From assembly GCA_029051085.1 (NCBI GenBank), contig JAIDLK010000012.1:1-36232 (forward strand): a stretch of DNA of 36,232 bases, given 5' to 3'. Under the pieces are notes generated by a model. That model was not told where the DNA came from, did no database searches, and saw only the letters and a program-made list of their open reading frames with translations. Origin of the DNA: Alphaproteobacteria bacterium (lineage in GTDB: Bacteria > Pseudomonadota > Alphaproteobacteria > Rs-D84). Positions 1 through 8,783 of the stretch are shown here, one piece after another. Position numbers and translations under genes: made by a program. Positions within the stretch are counted from its first letter, which is position 1. Each line of letters starts with the position of its first letter.

Positions 1-1
1 G

Positions 2-487
2 GTTATACTGATTATTGCAACATCGGTACAAATCGGTCTGCGTATGCATTCGGCGGCAAAAACGGCGGCGGCAACAAATTATGAAATGGCGGTGGAAAAT
101 GCAGATGCGGCGGCTTTGGCGGCAATCGGCACACAAGGCACGGGCGCATCCGCAGATTTGGCACTGTTTCAGGCGTATATGATTGACAAAGATGCGGCAA
201 AAATTGAACAACTGGCGGAAAAAGGCCATTCGCGCGATTTTCGTGATTTGGCACGTCTGCACGTGGTCGGAATCCGCGGCGATAAAATGACCGCACGCGA
301 GTTGGAAAAATATCTGGCCCCGCTGAATACCAAATCATCGCCGTATTATTATATGGGCGCACTGACCGTGGCCCAAAAATATCTGGCCGAAGGTGACAAG
401 ACAACCGCGAACAAATGGCTGGATAAAATCATTAACGACAAAAACGCACCGGCGGCGATTTCTGCAAGCGCCACTGCGTTAAGATAA
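2..487 (+). CDS. YfgM/TPR-like inner-membrane protein, 5' partial
   Basis: The reading frame is open from base 2, so the gene starts before the window. The visible first residues (VILIIATSVQIGLR) look like the end of a transmembrane helix. About 145 residues follow, rich in Ala, Lys and Asp, with helical pairs such as 'ALFQAYMIDKDAAKIEQLAE' that fit a tetratricopeptide-like fold. A membrane-anchored TPR-like protein directly upstream of bamB is the usual place of yfgM (ancillary SecYEG/BamB-linked factor) in proteobacteria. The assignment relies mainly on this context plus the anchor-and-helical-repeat layout. The stop lies 14 nt before the bamB start, so the two genes are probably co-transcribed. 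It could be another TPR-like membrane protein. Confidence 0.55.
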   Translation, partial: VILIIATSVQIGLRMHSAAKTAAATNYEMAVENADAAALAAIGTQGTGASADLALFQAYMIDKDAAKIEQLAEKGHSRDFRDLARLHVVGIRGDKMTARELEKYLAPLNTKSSPYYYMGALTVAQKYLAEGDKTTANKWLDKIINDKNAPAAISASATALR

Positions 488-501
488 CAAAGGCGAAAAA
501 T

Positions 502-1227
502 ATGCGTAAACTTACGGCGGTCGTGGCTGTTTTAATCTTGGCGGCGGGATGTACCAAGCATGACCCGATTTTGCCGGGCGAACGCACGGCTATTTTCGAA
601 GAAAGCACGACAACGGTTGTGGGCGGTGTGATTGAAAACCTGCCGGATGTGGCGGCGGGAAGTACTAACATCGAATGTCCGTATACGCAGGACAGTTCCA
701 ACGTAATCCGTAATGGCAACAGAAAGATTTTCACCGGGTTTCCGACAAATAATTCCGTAAAAAGCACACAATCCCCCGTATGTGCCGGCAAATATGTCAT
801 CGCGGGACTGACAACGGGTGAAGTCGTTAAGGTTAACCCTGCAAACCGTAACGTGGAATGGATTGCGGATGTATTCCGCCCCAGCAATATGACCGGCGGC
901 GCATCGGTATTGGATATTGTTGCACCGATTGTAATTGACGGTAATGCGGTATATGCCGGCGGCATGGGCGACGCTTTTTGCCGAATAAATTTGGCGAACG
1001 GGAAAAAGAAATGGTGCACGCCAATAAGTGTTTCCGCACCGTTTATCATTACCGAGCCGGCCGCATTTGTCGCGGGGACCAACGGTATCTTGTATGCGGT
1101 ACGTACAAGCGATGGCGCCATTTACTGGCAGACACCAATTGGAAAATGCAATAAAATAAGTTATGAAAATCAGATTATAACGGCGTGTAAAGCAAAAATA
1201 AACGCCGCCACAGGTGAAACGATTTAA
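502..1227 (+). CDS. bamB: BamB-like outer-membrane assembly lipoprotein (short)
   Basis: This 241-aa protein has a lipoprotein signal peptide (residues 1-17, lipobox LAAGC, so Cys17 would be lipidated). It then has 'DPILPGER', which is typical of the mature N-terminus of alphaproteobacterial BamB. The rest carries beta-propeller blade motifs of the PQQ/BamB type ('GLTTGEVVKVNPANRNVEW', 'GDAFCRINLANGKKKW', 'LYAVRTSDGAIYWQTP'). BamB is a scaffold of the BAM complex that inserts beta-barrel proteins into the outer membrane. Full BamB proteins have eight blades and about 370-400 residues. This one is clearly shorter and ends with an apparently natural stop followed at once by a terminator. It is either a reduced propeller or a truncated gene. 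A weak AAAGG precedes the ATG. Confidence 0.7.
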   Translation: MRKLTAVVAVLILAAGCTKHDPILPGERTAIFEESTTTVVGGVIENLPDVAAGSTNIECPYTQDSSNVIRNGNRKIFTGFPTNNSVKSTQSPVCAGKYVIAGLTTGEVVKVNPANRNVEWIADVFRPSNMTGGASVLDIVAPIVIDGNAVYAGGMGDAFCRINLANGKKKWCTPISVSAPFIITEPAAFVAGTNGILYAVRTSDGAIYWQTPIGKCNKISYENQIITACKAKINAATGETI

Positions 1228-1256
1228 AAAACGCCCAAATGGGCGTTTTTTAAATC
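1221..1256. terminator. Bidirectional intrinsic terminator between bamB and dnaG
   Basis: A 16-bp perfect inverted repeat (arms 1221-1236 and 1241-1256, loop AAAT) has a GC core ACGCCC/GGGCGT flanked by A and T tracts. It therefore ends both the plus-strand bamB transcript and the minus-strand dnaG transcript. It overlaps the bamB stop codon. Confidence 0.9.
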
Positions 1257-1263
1257 GTCAGCA

Positions 1264-2874
1264 TTACACAACCAGCATTTCCTGCTTTGTGCGAACCTTT
1301 TCCATTTCGGAATCAATGGCGGCGATGCGTTCTTTGACATCGGCCCCGGCCAGCATTTGAACCATACATTCTTTCTTTTCCGACGCCAGGCGTTCCATAT
1401 ATTTTTGCAGTTTTAATGAGACAATGTATCGCTCTGCCATTGTCGGGTCCATTTGAACGGCCGCCGGAACACCGTCATAATCCACATTCAACGTGGCCAA
1501 GAAATCGCCGTATCTTTCCACCAGTTCAGGGAAGGTATTTACAATATAAACAAGCGTCCCACGTGTTATTTCATCAACTGACGGCAATGCAACAGCAGAC
1601 TCTTTTTTCTTGCGCGTCCAACGGCTCCATTGATTAAATTTACGCGAATTATATTCCTTTTCATATGCGCGACGCAGACCTTCGTCCTTAATCTTTTCTA
1701 TTTCCGCGGCCAAAAATTTTTCGGCCTGGGCCTGGCCGCCGGGCGTGGATGTTACATAGTTTTTATTCGCCAATTCCCACAGGAAATCCGTTAAATCCAT
1801 GGCACCGTCGATAATCTTGCGCATGGCATCCGCTCCACCGGTCTTTAATACCTCGTCCGGGTCCTTGCCGCCGGAAACAAATGCAAAACGCACATCGGAT
1901 GTATCACGTAAAAATGGCATTACTATTGATGCGGCACGGGCCGCAGCCTTTTGTCCGGCAGCGTCGCCATCAAAACAAAATGTTATGTTGCGGTTCGATT
2001 TGCACAAGACTGCAATATGGTCTTCGGTCAATGCAGTGCCAAGCGGCGCCACAGTTTCGCCAAAACCATTACATTGCATTTGAATGGCATCTATCTGTCC
2101 TTCGACAACGATACTGCGACCGGCGCGATATATCGCATCACGCGCAAAATTCAGACCAAACACAGTCCTGCGTTTATGGAACATTTCCGTATCGGTCGTA
2201 TTGATATATTTCGGCTCTGACCCGTCCAGACTGCGCCCGGAAAACGCAACTATACGGCCGTTGGCATTAAATATCGGAAACATCAGCTTGTCCCGGAAAA
2301 AGTCATACATACCGTAATCACCGCGACGGCACAGCCCGGTTGCAATCAGCGCATCCTGTTTCGTATTCGCAAATGTATTTGCAATCAGATTATTTTTTGG
2401 CGCATATCCGATACGATACTTTTTTATCATATCATCTGAAAAACCACGGCGCCGAACATACTCCAATGCGACAGCCCCGGCGGGTTCAAACAACTTTTGC
2501 TGATACAGCGCGGTGGCGCGTTCGGTAATGCCGGTATACGATTCTTCGCGCGCGACGGCGGCGGGATCCCGCGGCTTGTAATCAGGCATTTTCACGCCGG
2601 CCATTGCGGCCAGTTCCGTAATTGCCGCCCGAAAATCCATATTGTTTGTTTTCATTGTAAACGAAATTATGTCGCCATGTTCGCCACAACCAAAACAGTG
2701 ATAAAAACCTTTTTCTTCGTTTACAGAAAAACTGGGCGTTTTTTCATTATGAAACGGACAGCAGCCCCAATAATTTTGCCCTTTGCGCGTCAGCGGTACG
2801 CGACGCCCGACAACATCAACAATCGATAATCGCGTTCGCAGTTCATCGGTAAAATTACGGTCATATGACGCCAT
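1264..2874 (-). CDS. dnaG: DNA primase DnaG
   Basis: This 536-aa protein has an N-terminal CHC2 zinc domain (CPFH near residue 40, then CFGC). The RNA-polymerase core follows, with a Toprim motif (VVEGQIDAI, and FCFDGDAAG carrying the metal-binding DGD). It makes RNA primers for replication at the fork, recruited by DnaB. The C-terminal 'QMLAGADVKERIAAIDSEM' region fits a short helicase-binding domain. It is somewhat shorter than typical alphaproteobacterial primases (about 600-650 aa). The ATG follows directly on the stop of the 87-aa gene upstream (0 nt gap), so it is the last gene of the mreC-to-dnaG run. Loss of the usual dnaG-rpoD adjacency cannot be judged fully, but rpoD is not next to it here. 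Confidence 0.97.
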   Translation of the reverse strand: MASYDRNFTDELRTRLSIVDVVGRRVPLTRKGQNYWGCCPFHNEKTPSFSVNEEKGFYHCFGCGEHGDIISFTMKTNNMDFRAAITELAAMAGVKMPDYKPRDPAAVAREESYTGITERATALYQQKLFEPAGAVALEYVRRRGFSDDMIKKYRIGYAPKNNLIANTFANTKQDALIATGLCRRGDYGMYDFFRDKLMFPIFNANGRIVAFSGRSLDGSEPKYINTTDTEMFHKRRTVFGLNFARDAIYRAGRSIVVEGQIDAIQMQCNGFGETVAPLGTALTEDHIAVLCKSNRNITFCFDGDAAGQKAAARAASIVMPFLRDTSDVRFAFVSGGKDPDEVLKTGGADAMRKIIDGAMDLTDFLWELANKNYVTSTPGGQAQAEKFLAAEIEKIKDEGLRRAYEKEYNSRKFNQWSRWTRKKKESAVALPSVDEITRGTLVYIVNTFPELVERYGDFLATLNVDYDGVPAAVQMDPTMAERYIVSLKLQKYMERLASEKKECMVQMLAGADVKERIAAIDSEMEKVRTKQEMLVV

Positions 2875-3138
2875 TTACAAGCTTTTTCCCAAATAATTGA
2901 AAATTTTGCGTCCCCAAAATCCGCTGAATCTGGCAATCAAGCTGTTCGTAACACGGTCATGCACATTGGCGGTATGCCAGTCATATTTGGTATCATGAAC
3001 GCTGTTTATGATGTACATATCGTCAAATTTCCATTTTATATTGGAAAAATTATTTTCGGGCGAATTGACACGCTCAATAACAGACGGAGTTGATTTCATT
3101 AGTTTTCTATAAAGGTTGTATCTTTCAATAATATTCAT
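2875..3138 (-). CDS. Uncharacterised 87-aa protein between topA and dnaG
   Basis: I do not recognise the family. The protein is basic and polar, with no signal peptide or membrane helix. Aromatic-rich segments (YNLYRKL, IKWKFDDMYII, KYDWHTA) are followed by a C-terminal 'ARFSGFWGRKIFNYLGKSL' that could form an amphipathic helix. The start is well supported: AGAGGTGG lies about 4 nt before the ATG. The stop codon touches the dnaG ATG, and the start is 12 nt after the topA stop, so it is embedded in the topA-dnaG transcription unit. That supports a real expressed gene. Confidence 0.65.
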   Translation of the reverse strand: MNIIERYNLYRKLMKSTPSVIERVNSPENNFSNIKWKFDDMYIINSVHDTKYDWHTANVHDRVTNSLIARFSGFWGRKIFNYLGKSL

Positions 3139-3150
3139 TTGCCACCTCTT

Positions 3151-5406
3151 TTATTTCTTTTTAAACCCGCGGCGTGCAGACGGTTTTTTATTGTTTATCA
3201 AATCCGCCGCCGTTTCCAAATCCGGCTGCTCTTTTACAGAAACATTTACTTTGTTTGAGGAGATATATGCACCATAACGACCGGTCGGATAATAGTAAAT
3301 CATTTTACCGGTTGCCGGATTCTCGCCAAGCTCAATCGGCTCCACTTTTTTCGTACCGGCGGAAAGCAATTCCCGCGCCACATCCAGTGTTATGGTTTCT
3401 GCGTTATATTGTTTGGCCGAAACATTCTTTTTACCATCTGTTACATATGGTCCGAATCTGCCTACCTTAAACGATATGCCCTCTCCCAAGTCAATATTAT
3501 TAGCAGAGGCCTGACCTGCGGCGCCATTTTCCGCAGGCGCCTCTTCTGCGCCCAAACGCTGGGTATAGTCACACTCGGGATAATTTGCACAACCTACAAA
3601 CGCACCGTACTTTGATAACTTTATCCCCAGTGTCCCACCACATTTCGGACATTTGCCATCACCGTCGCCAAACAGATGCATATGCATTATCTCGTTTATG
3701 GAATCGATTATTTCCGCTGTCTTGACACCACTTGCGGCACCAATCATGCTGTTGGTAGGTTCCCAGAATGCCTGCAGGGATTTAATCTTGTCTGCGCGAC
3801 CGTTGGAAACCTCGTCCAGGGTGTCCTCGGTCTTGGCGGTGAAATTAACGTCTACCAAATCTGTGAAATATTTGGATAGGTAAGCGGCGATAACCCACCC
3901 GCCCGACGTCGGATGAAAGCGGCGCTGTTTGTCCTGCTCAACATATTTACGGTCAACGATTGTAGACATAATCGTTGCGTATGTTGACGGACGCCCGATT
4001 CCCAATTCTTCAAGCTTCTTTACCAATGACGCCTCTGTATAACGGGCGGGCGGTTGGGTAAAGTGCTGTTCCGGGCAAAGCGATGTTATTTGTATGGCGT
4101 CGCCCACACTTAAAACCGGCAACTTGGATTCACTTGACGTGTCGGCATCATCGCGACCTTCGGTATAAACTTTCATAAAACCGTCAAATGTTCGCGTCGT
4201 GCCAACCGCATGAAATACCGCCGCACGGTCCGCCGTTTCAATATCGGCCGCAACACTGTCGAATTCCGCATTCGTCATCTGGCATGCAATGGTACGCTTC
4301 CAGATTAAATCGTATAGCTTTGCCTCGTCACCGGATAATTCCGGGCCGGTGCCATCAAAATGAGTTGGACGGATGGCCTCGTGCGCTTCTTGGGCGTTTT
4401 TTGATTTCGTTACATATACGTTCGGTGTTTTGGGCACAAAACGCTGGCCATAAGTTGCGGCGATATATTCTCGTATCGCCCCGACCGCATCCGCAGACAG
4501 GTTTGTTGCATCCGTACGCATATATGTAATCAACCCCTGTTCATAAAGCTTTTGAGCAGTGCTCATTGTACGCTTTGATGAAAAGTAAAGCTTGCGCGCC
4601 GCCTCCTGCTGAAGTGTAGAGGTTGTAAATGGTGCCGCCGCACGACGGGATGTCTTTTTCTTTTCAATATTTACAACCGAGGCATTTATAACAGGTTCAC
4701 CGATGCCCGATAAAATTTCATCCATGCGCGAACGGCCACCAATGCTTAACTTTTCGATTTTCTCGCCACCAAATACGGACAATGCGGCGGAAAAAGTATC
4801 GGCGCCACGCATCATTTCCGCAGCCAGGCTCCAATATTCAACCGGACGAAAGGCCTCTATCTCGCGCTCGCGATCGACAACCAGCTTTACCGCAACAGAC
4901 TGTACGCGCCCGGCGGATTTCCCCAGATTACGACGCCACAACAAAGGCGAAATACCAAAACCAATCAGATAATCCAAAGCGCGGCGAACCAAATATGCAT
5001 CGACCAGATTCTGATCTATCTCACGCGGGTTTTCAATGGCGGCCTGAACGGCTTTCTTTGTAATTTCATGAAATGCGACACGATAGACTTTTTTTCCGGA
5101 CAATAATTTCTTGGCACGCAAAATATCCAATATATGCCAGGCGATGGCCTCTCCCTCGCGGTCAGGGTCCGATGCCAGATATACGGCATCCGCCTTTTTA
5201 ACCTCGTCCGTTATCAGTTTTATCTGACGTTCCTTGCCCGGCATAATCTGCCAGCGCATCGCAAAATTATTTTCCGTATCAACACTGCCGTTTTCGGGAA
5301 CCAAATCACGCACATGACCGACCGACGCAATAACACGCCAGCCCTTACCCAAATATTTTTCGATTGTTTTGGCCTTGGACGGAGATTCAACGATAAGTAA
5401 GTTCAT
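3151..5406 (-). CDS. topA: DNA topoisomerase I
   Basis: This 751-aa type IA topoisomerase relaxes negative supercoils. The N-terminal Toprim domain is clear (MNLLIVESPSKAKTIEKYLG, and DPDREGEAIAWH with its acidic metal site). The active-site tyrosine is Tyr295 in TYMRTDATN. The core continues with EAHEAIRPT and the GIGRPSTYA motif. A single C4 zinc finger (CPKC...CANYPEC) sits near residue 600, followed by a second topoisomerase C-terminal repeat (KYGAFVG, then RFGPYV and RYGAYI). Alphaproteobacterial TopA is usually 850-900 aa, so the C-terminal tail is reduced. It lies 3 nt downstream of rodA, an unusual neighbour for a cell-wall gene, and has GGGA upstream of the ATG. Confidence 0.97.
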   Translation of the reverse strand: MNLLIVESPSKAKTIEKYLGKGWRVIASVGHVRDLVPENGSVDTENNFAMRWQIMPGKERQIKLITDEVKKADAVYLASDPDREGEAIAWHILDILRAKKLLSGKKVYRVAFHEITKKAVQAAIENPREIDQNLVDAYLVRRALDYLIGFGISPLLWRRNLGKSAGRVQSVAVKLVVDREREIEAFRPVEYWSLAAEMMRGADTFSAALSVFGGEKIEKLSIGGRSRMDEILSGIGEPVINASVVNIEKKKTSRRAAAPFTTSTLQQEAARKLYFSSKRTMSTAQKLYEQGLITYMRTDATNLSADAVGAIREYIAATYGQRFVPKTPNVYVTKSKNAQEAHEAIRPTHFDGTGPELSGDEAKLYDLIWKRTIACQMTNAEFDSVAADIETADRAAVFHAVGTTRTFDGFMKVYTEGRDDADTSSESKLPVLSVGDAIQITSLCPEQHFTQPPARYTEASLVKKLEELGIGRPSTYATIMSTIVDRKYVEQDKQRRFHPTSGGWVIAAYLSKYFTDLVDVNFTAKTEDTLDEVSNGRADKIKSLQAFWEPTNSMIGAASGVKTAEIIDSINEIMHMHLFGDGDGKCPKCGGTLGIKLSKYGAFVGCANYPECDYTQRLGAEEAPAENGAAGQASANNIDLGEGISFKVGRFGPYVTDGKKNVSAKQYNAETITLDVARELLSAGTKKVEPIELGENPATGKMIYYYPTGRYGAYISSNKVNVSVKEQPDLETAADLINNKKPSARRGFKKK

Positions 5407-5409
5407 TTT

Positions 5410-6555
5410 TCAGCTTCCCTTTGCAGATAATTGCTGGTCTTTGTGAATGTGGGCATTCTGGGCCAGGCCGAATCCAAACATAAGCGCGATAAGACTGCTG
5501 CCGCCAAATGACATCAAAGGCAGCGGCACTCCAACCGTCGGCATCAACCCCAAAACCATGGAAATATTTATAAAATAATAAATGAAAAAGTTCAACATAA
5601 AACCAAAGCAAATCAACTGGCCGAATCTGTTCCTGCATGTCTTTGCACACCAGAACAGGACCATGATTATCATACTGTAAAGGCCGATAAGACCGAATGC
5701 CCCAAGGAATCCAAACTCCTCGCCCAGCATGGTAAAGATAAAGTCAGTCTGCTTTTCCGGCAGGAATGATTGCTGGGACTGGCTGCCTTTCATATAGCCT
5801 TTGCCGATAAGTCCGCCGGAACCGAACGCTATTTTTGCCTGATTTATCTGATACCCGGCACCACGTGCATCATGCTCGGGATTTACGAATGTTATGATAC
5901 GCTGGCGCTGGTAATCATGCAGGCCGCCAAACCAAACAACCGGTGCCGCACATACGGCCAAAACAGCACCAATTATAAACCACTTTTTATTCGCACCGAC
6001 AATATAGAAAACACCGGTCGTAATCATCGCCAAAGACAATGCCGTCCCAAGGTCGGGTTGAGCCACGATTAAACCGAACGGCACCAACAGCATTGTCGCC
6101 GGAATTATATAGTTCTTGAACTGGGATAGCTCTACGGAATTCATCCATGCAAAATACCGCGCAAGCGCCAAAACCAGTGCAATTTTTATCAGCTCGGACG
6201 GTTGGATATGAACAAAGCCCAGATTCAGCCACCGCTGGGCCCCCATGCCGGTATGGCCGACAAATGTCACCAATATTATCATTATCAGAGCAACGGCATA
6301 AATCAAATATGCCGATTTAATCCATGTTTTTATATTGGAAAACGCCGCGATAAAAAATATGGCGAACCCGACCATTATTTTTGCGGCCTGGGACAGCGCG
6401 AACGGTCGCCAATTCCCATGACCGGCAGAATAGAGAACAACAATTGAAATCGCCAGAACGATACACATCGGAACGAACAGCCCCCACGAAAAGCGGGCCA
6501 GCTTTTCCGAGAAAGTCATCATGGACGCATTGGATACACGGGTCTGGCGCGCCAT
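5410..6555 (-). CDS. rodA: RodA, SEDS peptidoglycan glycosyltransferase of the elongasome
   Basis: This 381-aa polytopic membrane protein has about ten hydrophobic helices. It carries SEDS-family signatures: 'GMGAQRWLNLG', 'QPSELIKIALVLALARYF', 'PDLGTAL' and the C-terminal 'PTVGVPLPLMSFGGSS'. RodA polymerises glycan strands for side-wall growth together with PBP2. RodA rather than FtsW is favoured because it directly follows mrdA (PBP2), with 1 nt between the genes. The ATG is preceded by a GGGGGG ribosome site at about 7 nt. It sits in the mreC-mreD-mrdA-rodA cluster. Confidence 0.95.
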   Translation of the reverse strand: MARQTRVSNASMMTFSEKLARFSWGLFVPMCIVLAISIVVLYSAGHGNWRPFALSQAAKIMVGFAIFFIAAFSNIKTWIKSAYLIYAVALIMIILVTFVGHTGMGAQRWLNLGFVHIQPSELIKIALVLALARYFAWMNSVELSQFKNYIIPATMLLVPFGLIVAQPDLGTALSLAMITTGVFYIVGANKKWFIIGAVLAVCAAPVVWFGGLHDYQRQRIITFVNPEHDARGAGYQINQAKIAFGSGGLIGKGYMKGSQSQQSFLPEKQTDFIFTMLGEEFGFLGAFGLIGLYSMIIMVLFWCAKTCRNRFGQLICFGFMLNFFIYYFINISMVLGLMPTVGVPLPLMSFGGSSLIALMFGFGLAQNAHIHKDQQLSAKGS

Positions 6556-6556
6556 T

Positions 6557-8332
6557 CTATTTGCCCCCCTTTAATAATGTGCGCATGACTGCAGCCGCCG
6601 TACGCGCAGCAGGACCGGAGCCGCCACTGTGCTCTGTTACAATACATACGGCGTATTTCGGATTATCTGTTGGCGCATATCCGACAAACAGCCCGTGGTT
6701 ACGCATATTCCACTTCAGCTGGTCATTGGTCAGAACACCGGACAAACGCTCCGCCTTGGAAATGCTGCGAACCTGCGACGTACCTGTCTTGCCACCCATT
6801 TTTTTCCCGCCAACGTTGATGGCAGAACCGGCCGCCGTACCACCTGGCTTCGTAACCTCTTCAAGGCCGCGAAATACATAATCTATATTTTTTTTCTGCA
6901 GGCCCAATGTCGGAAACGACGGTTTCGCATCCACTTTTATCAAACGCGGATATACCTCGCGGTTTGATGCTACGCGCGCCATCATTACAGCCAACTGCAT
7001 GCAGTTGGCAAGAATAAAGCCCTGGCCGATGCCAGATATAACGGTGTCACCATGAACCCAGCGGACACCGACATTTTTCTCTTTCCATTTTCTGTCGGGA
7101 ATAACCCCGGTCATTTGGCGTGCAAAAATATCCGACATGTATTCCTGGCTTAGGCCCAGTTTTAGCGCCATTGACTTAATCGCATCAATACCGATTTTCA
7201 ACGCCAGCTGGTAAAAATAAATGTCACAGGAATGCTTTAATGCACCGGCCAAGTCAACATGCCCGTGCCCTTTGGCCTCCCAGCAATGATAACGGCGGTC
7301 ACCGTAATCCCAGTGCCCCGGACAGAAAACTTTGTCACGCGGGGTTATGGCACCCGCTTCAAGCGCGGCAAGCGCAACTATTATCTTAAATGTGGAGCCC
7401 GGCGGATATAACCCTTCCAGCGTTTTATTCATAAACGGCTTTGCAAAATCCGCACGCAGCTGGGCAATATATTCGTCCGCATCATCGGCACCGAAATTAT
7501 TTGGGTCAAAGCTGGGGGTGGAAACCATCGCCAAAACATCGCCTGTTTCAATATCCAGCGCAACCCCGCACCCGGCACGATGCGTTTCCAGCGCATCGTA
7601 CATTGCGCGCTGGGCGGCGTCATTGATTGTTGTCGGGACATTGCCGCCTGTAACCGGTGCTTCGTATTGAGATTTGTCTTCGCCGGTAACACGCCCAACA
7701 GCGTTGGTTATCATAACCGTCTGACCGGGCGTGCCGGCCAAAGCATCGTTAAAACGGCGCTCCAGCCCGGTTACCCCCGCCGTAAAAAACGGCGCGCCAG
7801 GCACCGGCTTATCCGGCGCACCGACATATCCGAATATCTGGGCACCCGCAGGCCCCATCTCATACACACGAGCAAAGCCGTTTTCAACATGCAACCCCGG
7901 CAGATTTTTCGCCTGAAGTTCCGCCAGACGCGCCCAGTCCGTATTTTCACTTACCAATACCGGCTGAAACTTCTGCTGCTTTTTTATACGCGCACGTATC
8001 CGTTTCAATGTCTTTGGCCGCAAAGACAAATCCGCCGCAACAATGGAAAGCAGCCCTTCCAAATCTTCCGCCTCTTCGGGAACGATATATATTCTATAGA
8101 CGCGCGCATCACGCGAAATCGGTGTTCCATTGGCCGACAATATTCTGCCGCGCTCAGGCATATTTATCTGAATGCGAAAAGAATTGTTTTCGCTTTTACG
8201 CTTGTAATCACGATAAGAAAACACCTGCATCTGCAGCATACGCAGGACCAGCACGGATGTCAGCACCGCACCCGCGGTAAAGAACAACGCGGACCTGCGG
8301 TCGAAAAGACGCGAGACTTCGGTATCAATCAT
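6557..8332 (-). CDS. mrdA: Penicillin-binding protein 2 (elongation transpeptidase)
   Basis: This 591-aa class B PBP has an N-terminal anchor helix near residues 13-33, a PBP dimerisation domain (GRILSANGTPISRD) and a transpeptidase domain. The three active-site motifs are visible: SxxK as Ser313-Thr-Phe-Lys, SxD as Ser368-Cys-Asp, and KTG at Lys515. It cross-links peptidoglycan during side-wall elongation as the partner of RodA. Its ATG overlaps the end of mreD by 8 nt, which suggests translational coupling. The Cys-Asp in the second motif (SCD, where SxN or SxD is expected) is within the normal range for PBP2. Confidence 0.96.
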   Translation of the reverse strand: MIDTEVSRLFDRRSALFFTAGAVLTSVLVLRMLQMQVFSYRDYKRKSENNSFRIQINMPERGRILSANGTPISRDARVYRIYIVPEEAEDLEGLLSIVAADLSLRPKTLKRIRARIKKQQKFQPVLVSENTDWARLAELQAKNLPGLHVENGFARVYEMGPAGAQIFGYVGAPDKPVPGAPFFTAGVTGLERRFNDALAGTPGQTVMITNAVGRVTGEDKSQYEAPVTGGNVPTTINDAAQRAMYDALETHRAGCGVALDIETGDVLAMVSTPSFDPNNFGADDADEYIAQLRADFAKPFMNKTLEGLYPPGSTFKIIVALAALEAGAITPRDKVFCPGHWDYGDRRYHCWEAKGHGHVDLAGALKHSCDIYFYQLALKIGIDAIKSMALKLGLSQEYMSDIFARQMTGVIPDRKWKEKNVGVRWVHGDTVISGIGQGFILANCMQLAVMMARVASNREVYPRLIKVDAKPSFPTLGLQKKNIDYVFRGLEEVTKPGGTAAGSAINVGGKKMGGKTGTSQVRSISKAERLSGVLTNDQLKWNMRNHGLFVGYAPTDNPKYAVCIVTEHSGGSGPAARTAAAVMRTLLKGGK

Positions 8333-8783
8333 GCCCGACCCTTTTTATCAATGCCACAAGCGGAAAATACATCGCACATTCCCATGCACCCGTCCACAAA
8401 ACGCGAAATACATTTGTAAATGTCACCATATGCGGCAAAGAAATAATCAGCACGGAAACACAAAAAAACAACGCAAAGGCACCGATGCCATCATTATCCG
8501 CACGCGTTAAATCAACAACATTTTGAAATCCGCATACCGCATAGGCAAGGCAATACACCGATGTCCAGAACAACAGTGTATCCGCACGATAATCAACCAA
8601 GAAACACATCAGTACACCGAACGGCACAAACCATGCCGTCGGGCGGATAAAGGTGCAGAAAAACACCGGCACCAGGGCCAACAACCCCGCCGGATTCAGC
8701 CACCCAATCGATGCACGCCATAAAAACAGCGTCAGAACAAACGGAAAGGCCGTACGTAAAAAATCAATTATTTTTCTGTCCAT
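8325..8783 (-). CDS. mreD: Rod-shape-determining protein MreD
   Basis: This 152-aa integral membrane protein has about five hydrophobic segments, as expected of MreD. Assignment is by position between mreC and mrdA as well as topology, because MreD sequences are poorly conserved. I chose the ATG at 8783 (MDRKIIDFLR), which overlaps the end of mreC by 20 nt. A GTG at 8804 in the same frame would add seven residues and overlap mreC more deeply. MreD links the cytoplasmic cytoskeleton to PBP2 and RodA. Confidence 0.88.
   Translation of the reverse strand: MDRKIIDFLRTAFPFVLTLFLWRASIGWLNPAGLLALVPVFFCTFIRPTAWFVPFGVLMCFLVDYRADTLLFWTSVYCLAYAVCGFQNVVDLTRADNDGIGAFALFFCVSVLIISLPHMVTFTNVFRVLWTGAWECAMYFPLVALIKRVGHD

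Noticed and set aside
7580..8419. Open frame of about 279 codons on the plus strand opposite mrdA
   Set aside because: It is antisense to PBP2 and spans the mrdA/mreD junction, with no family signature.
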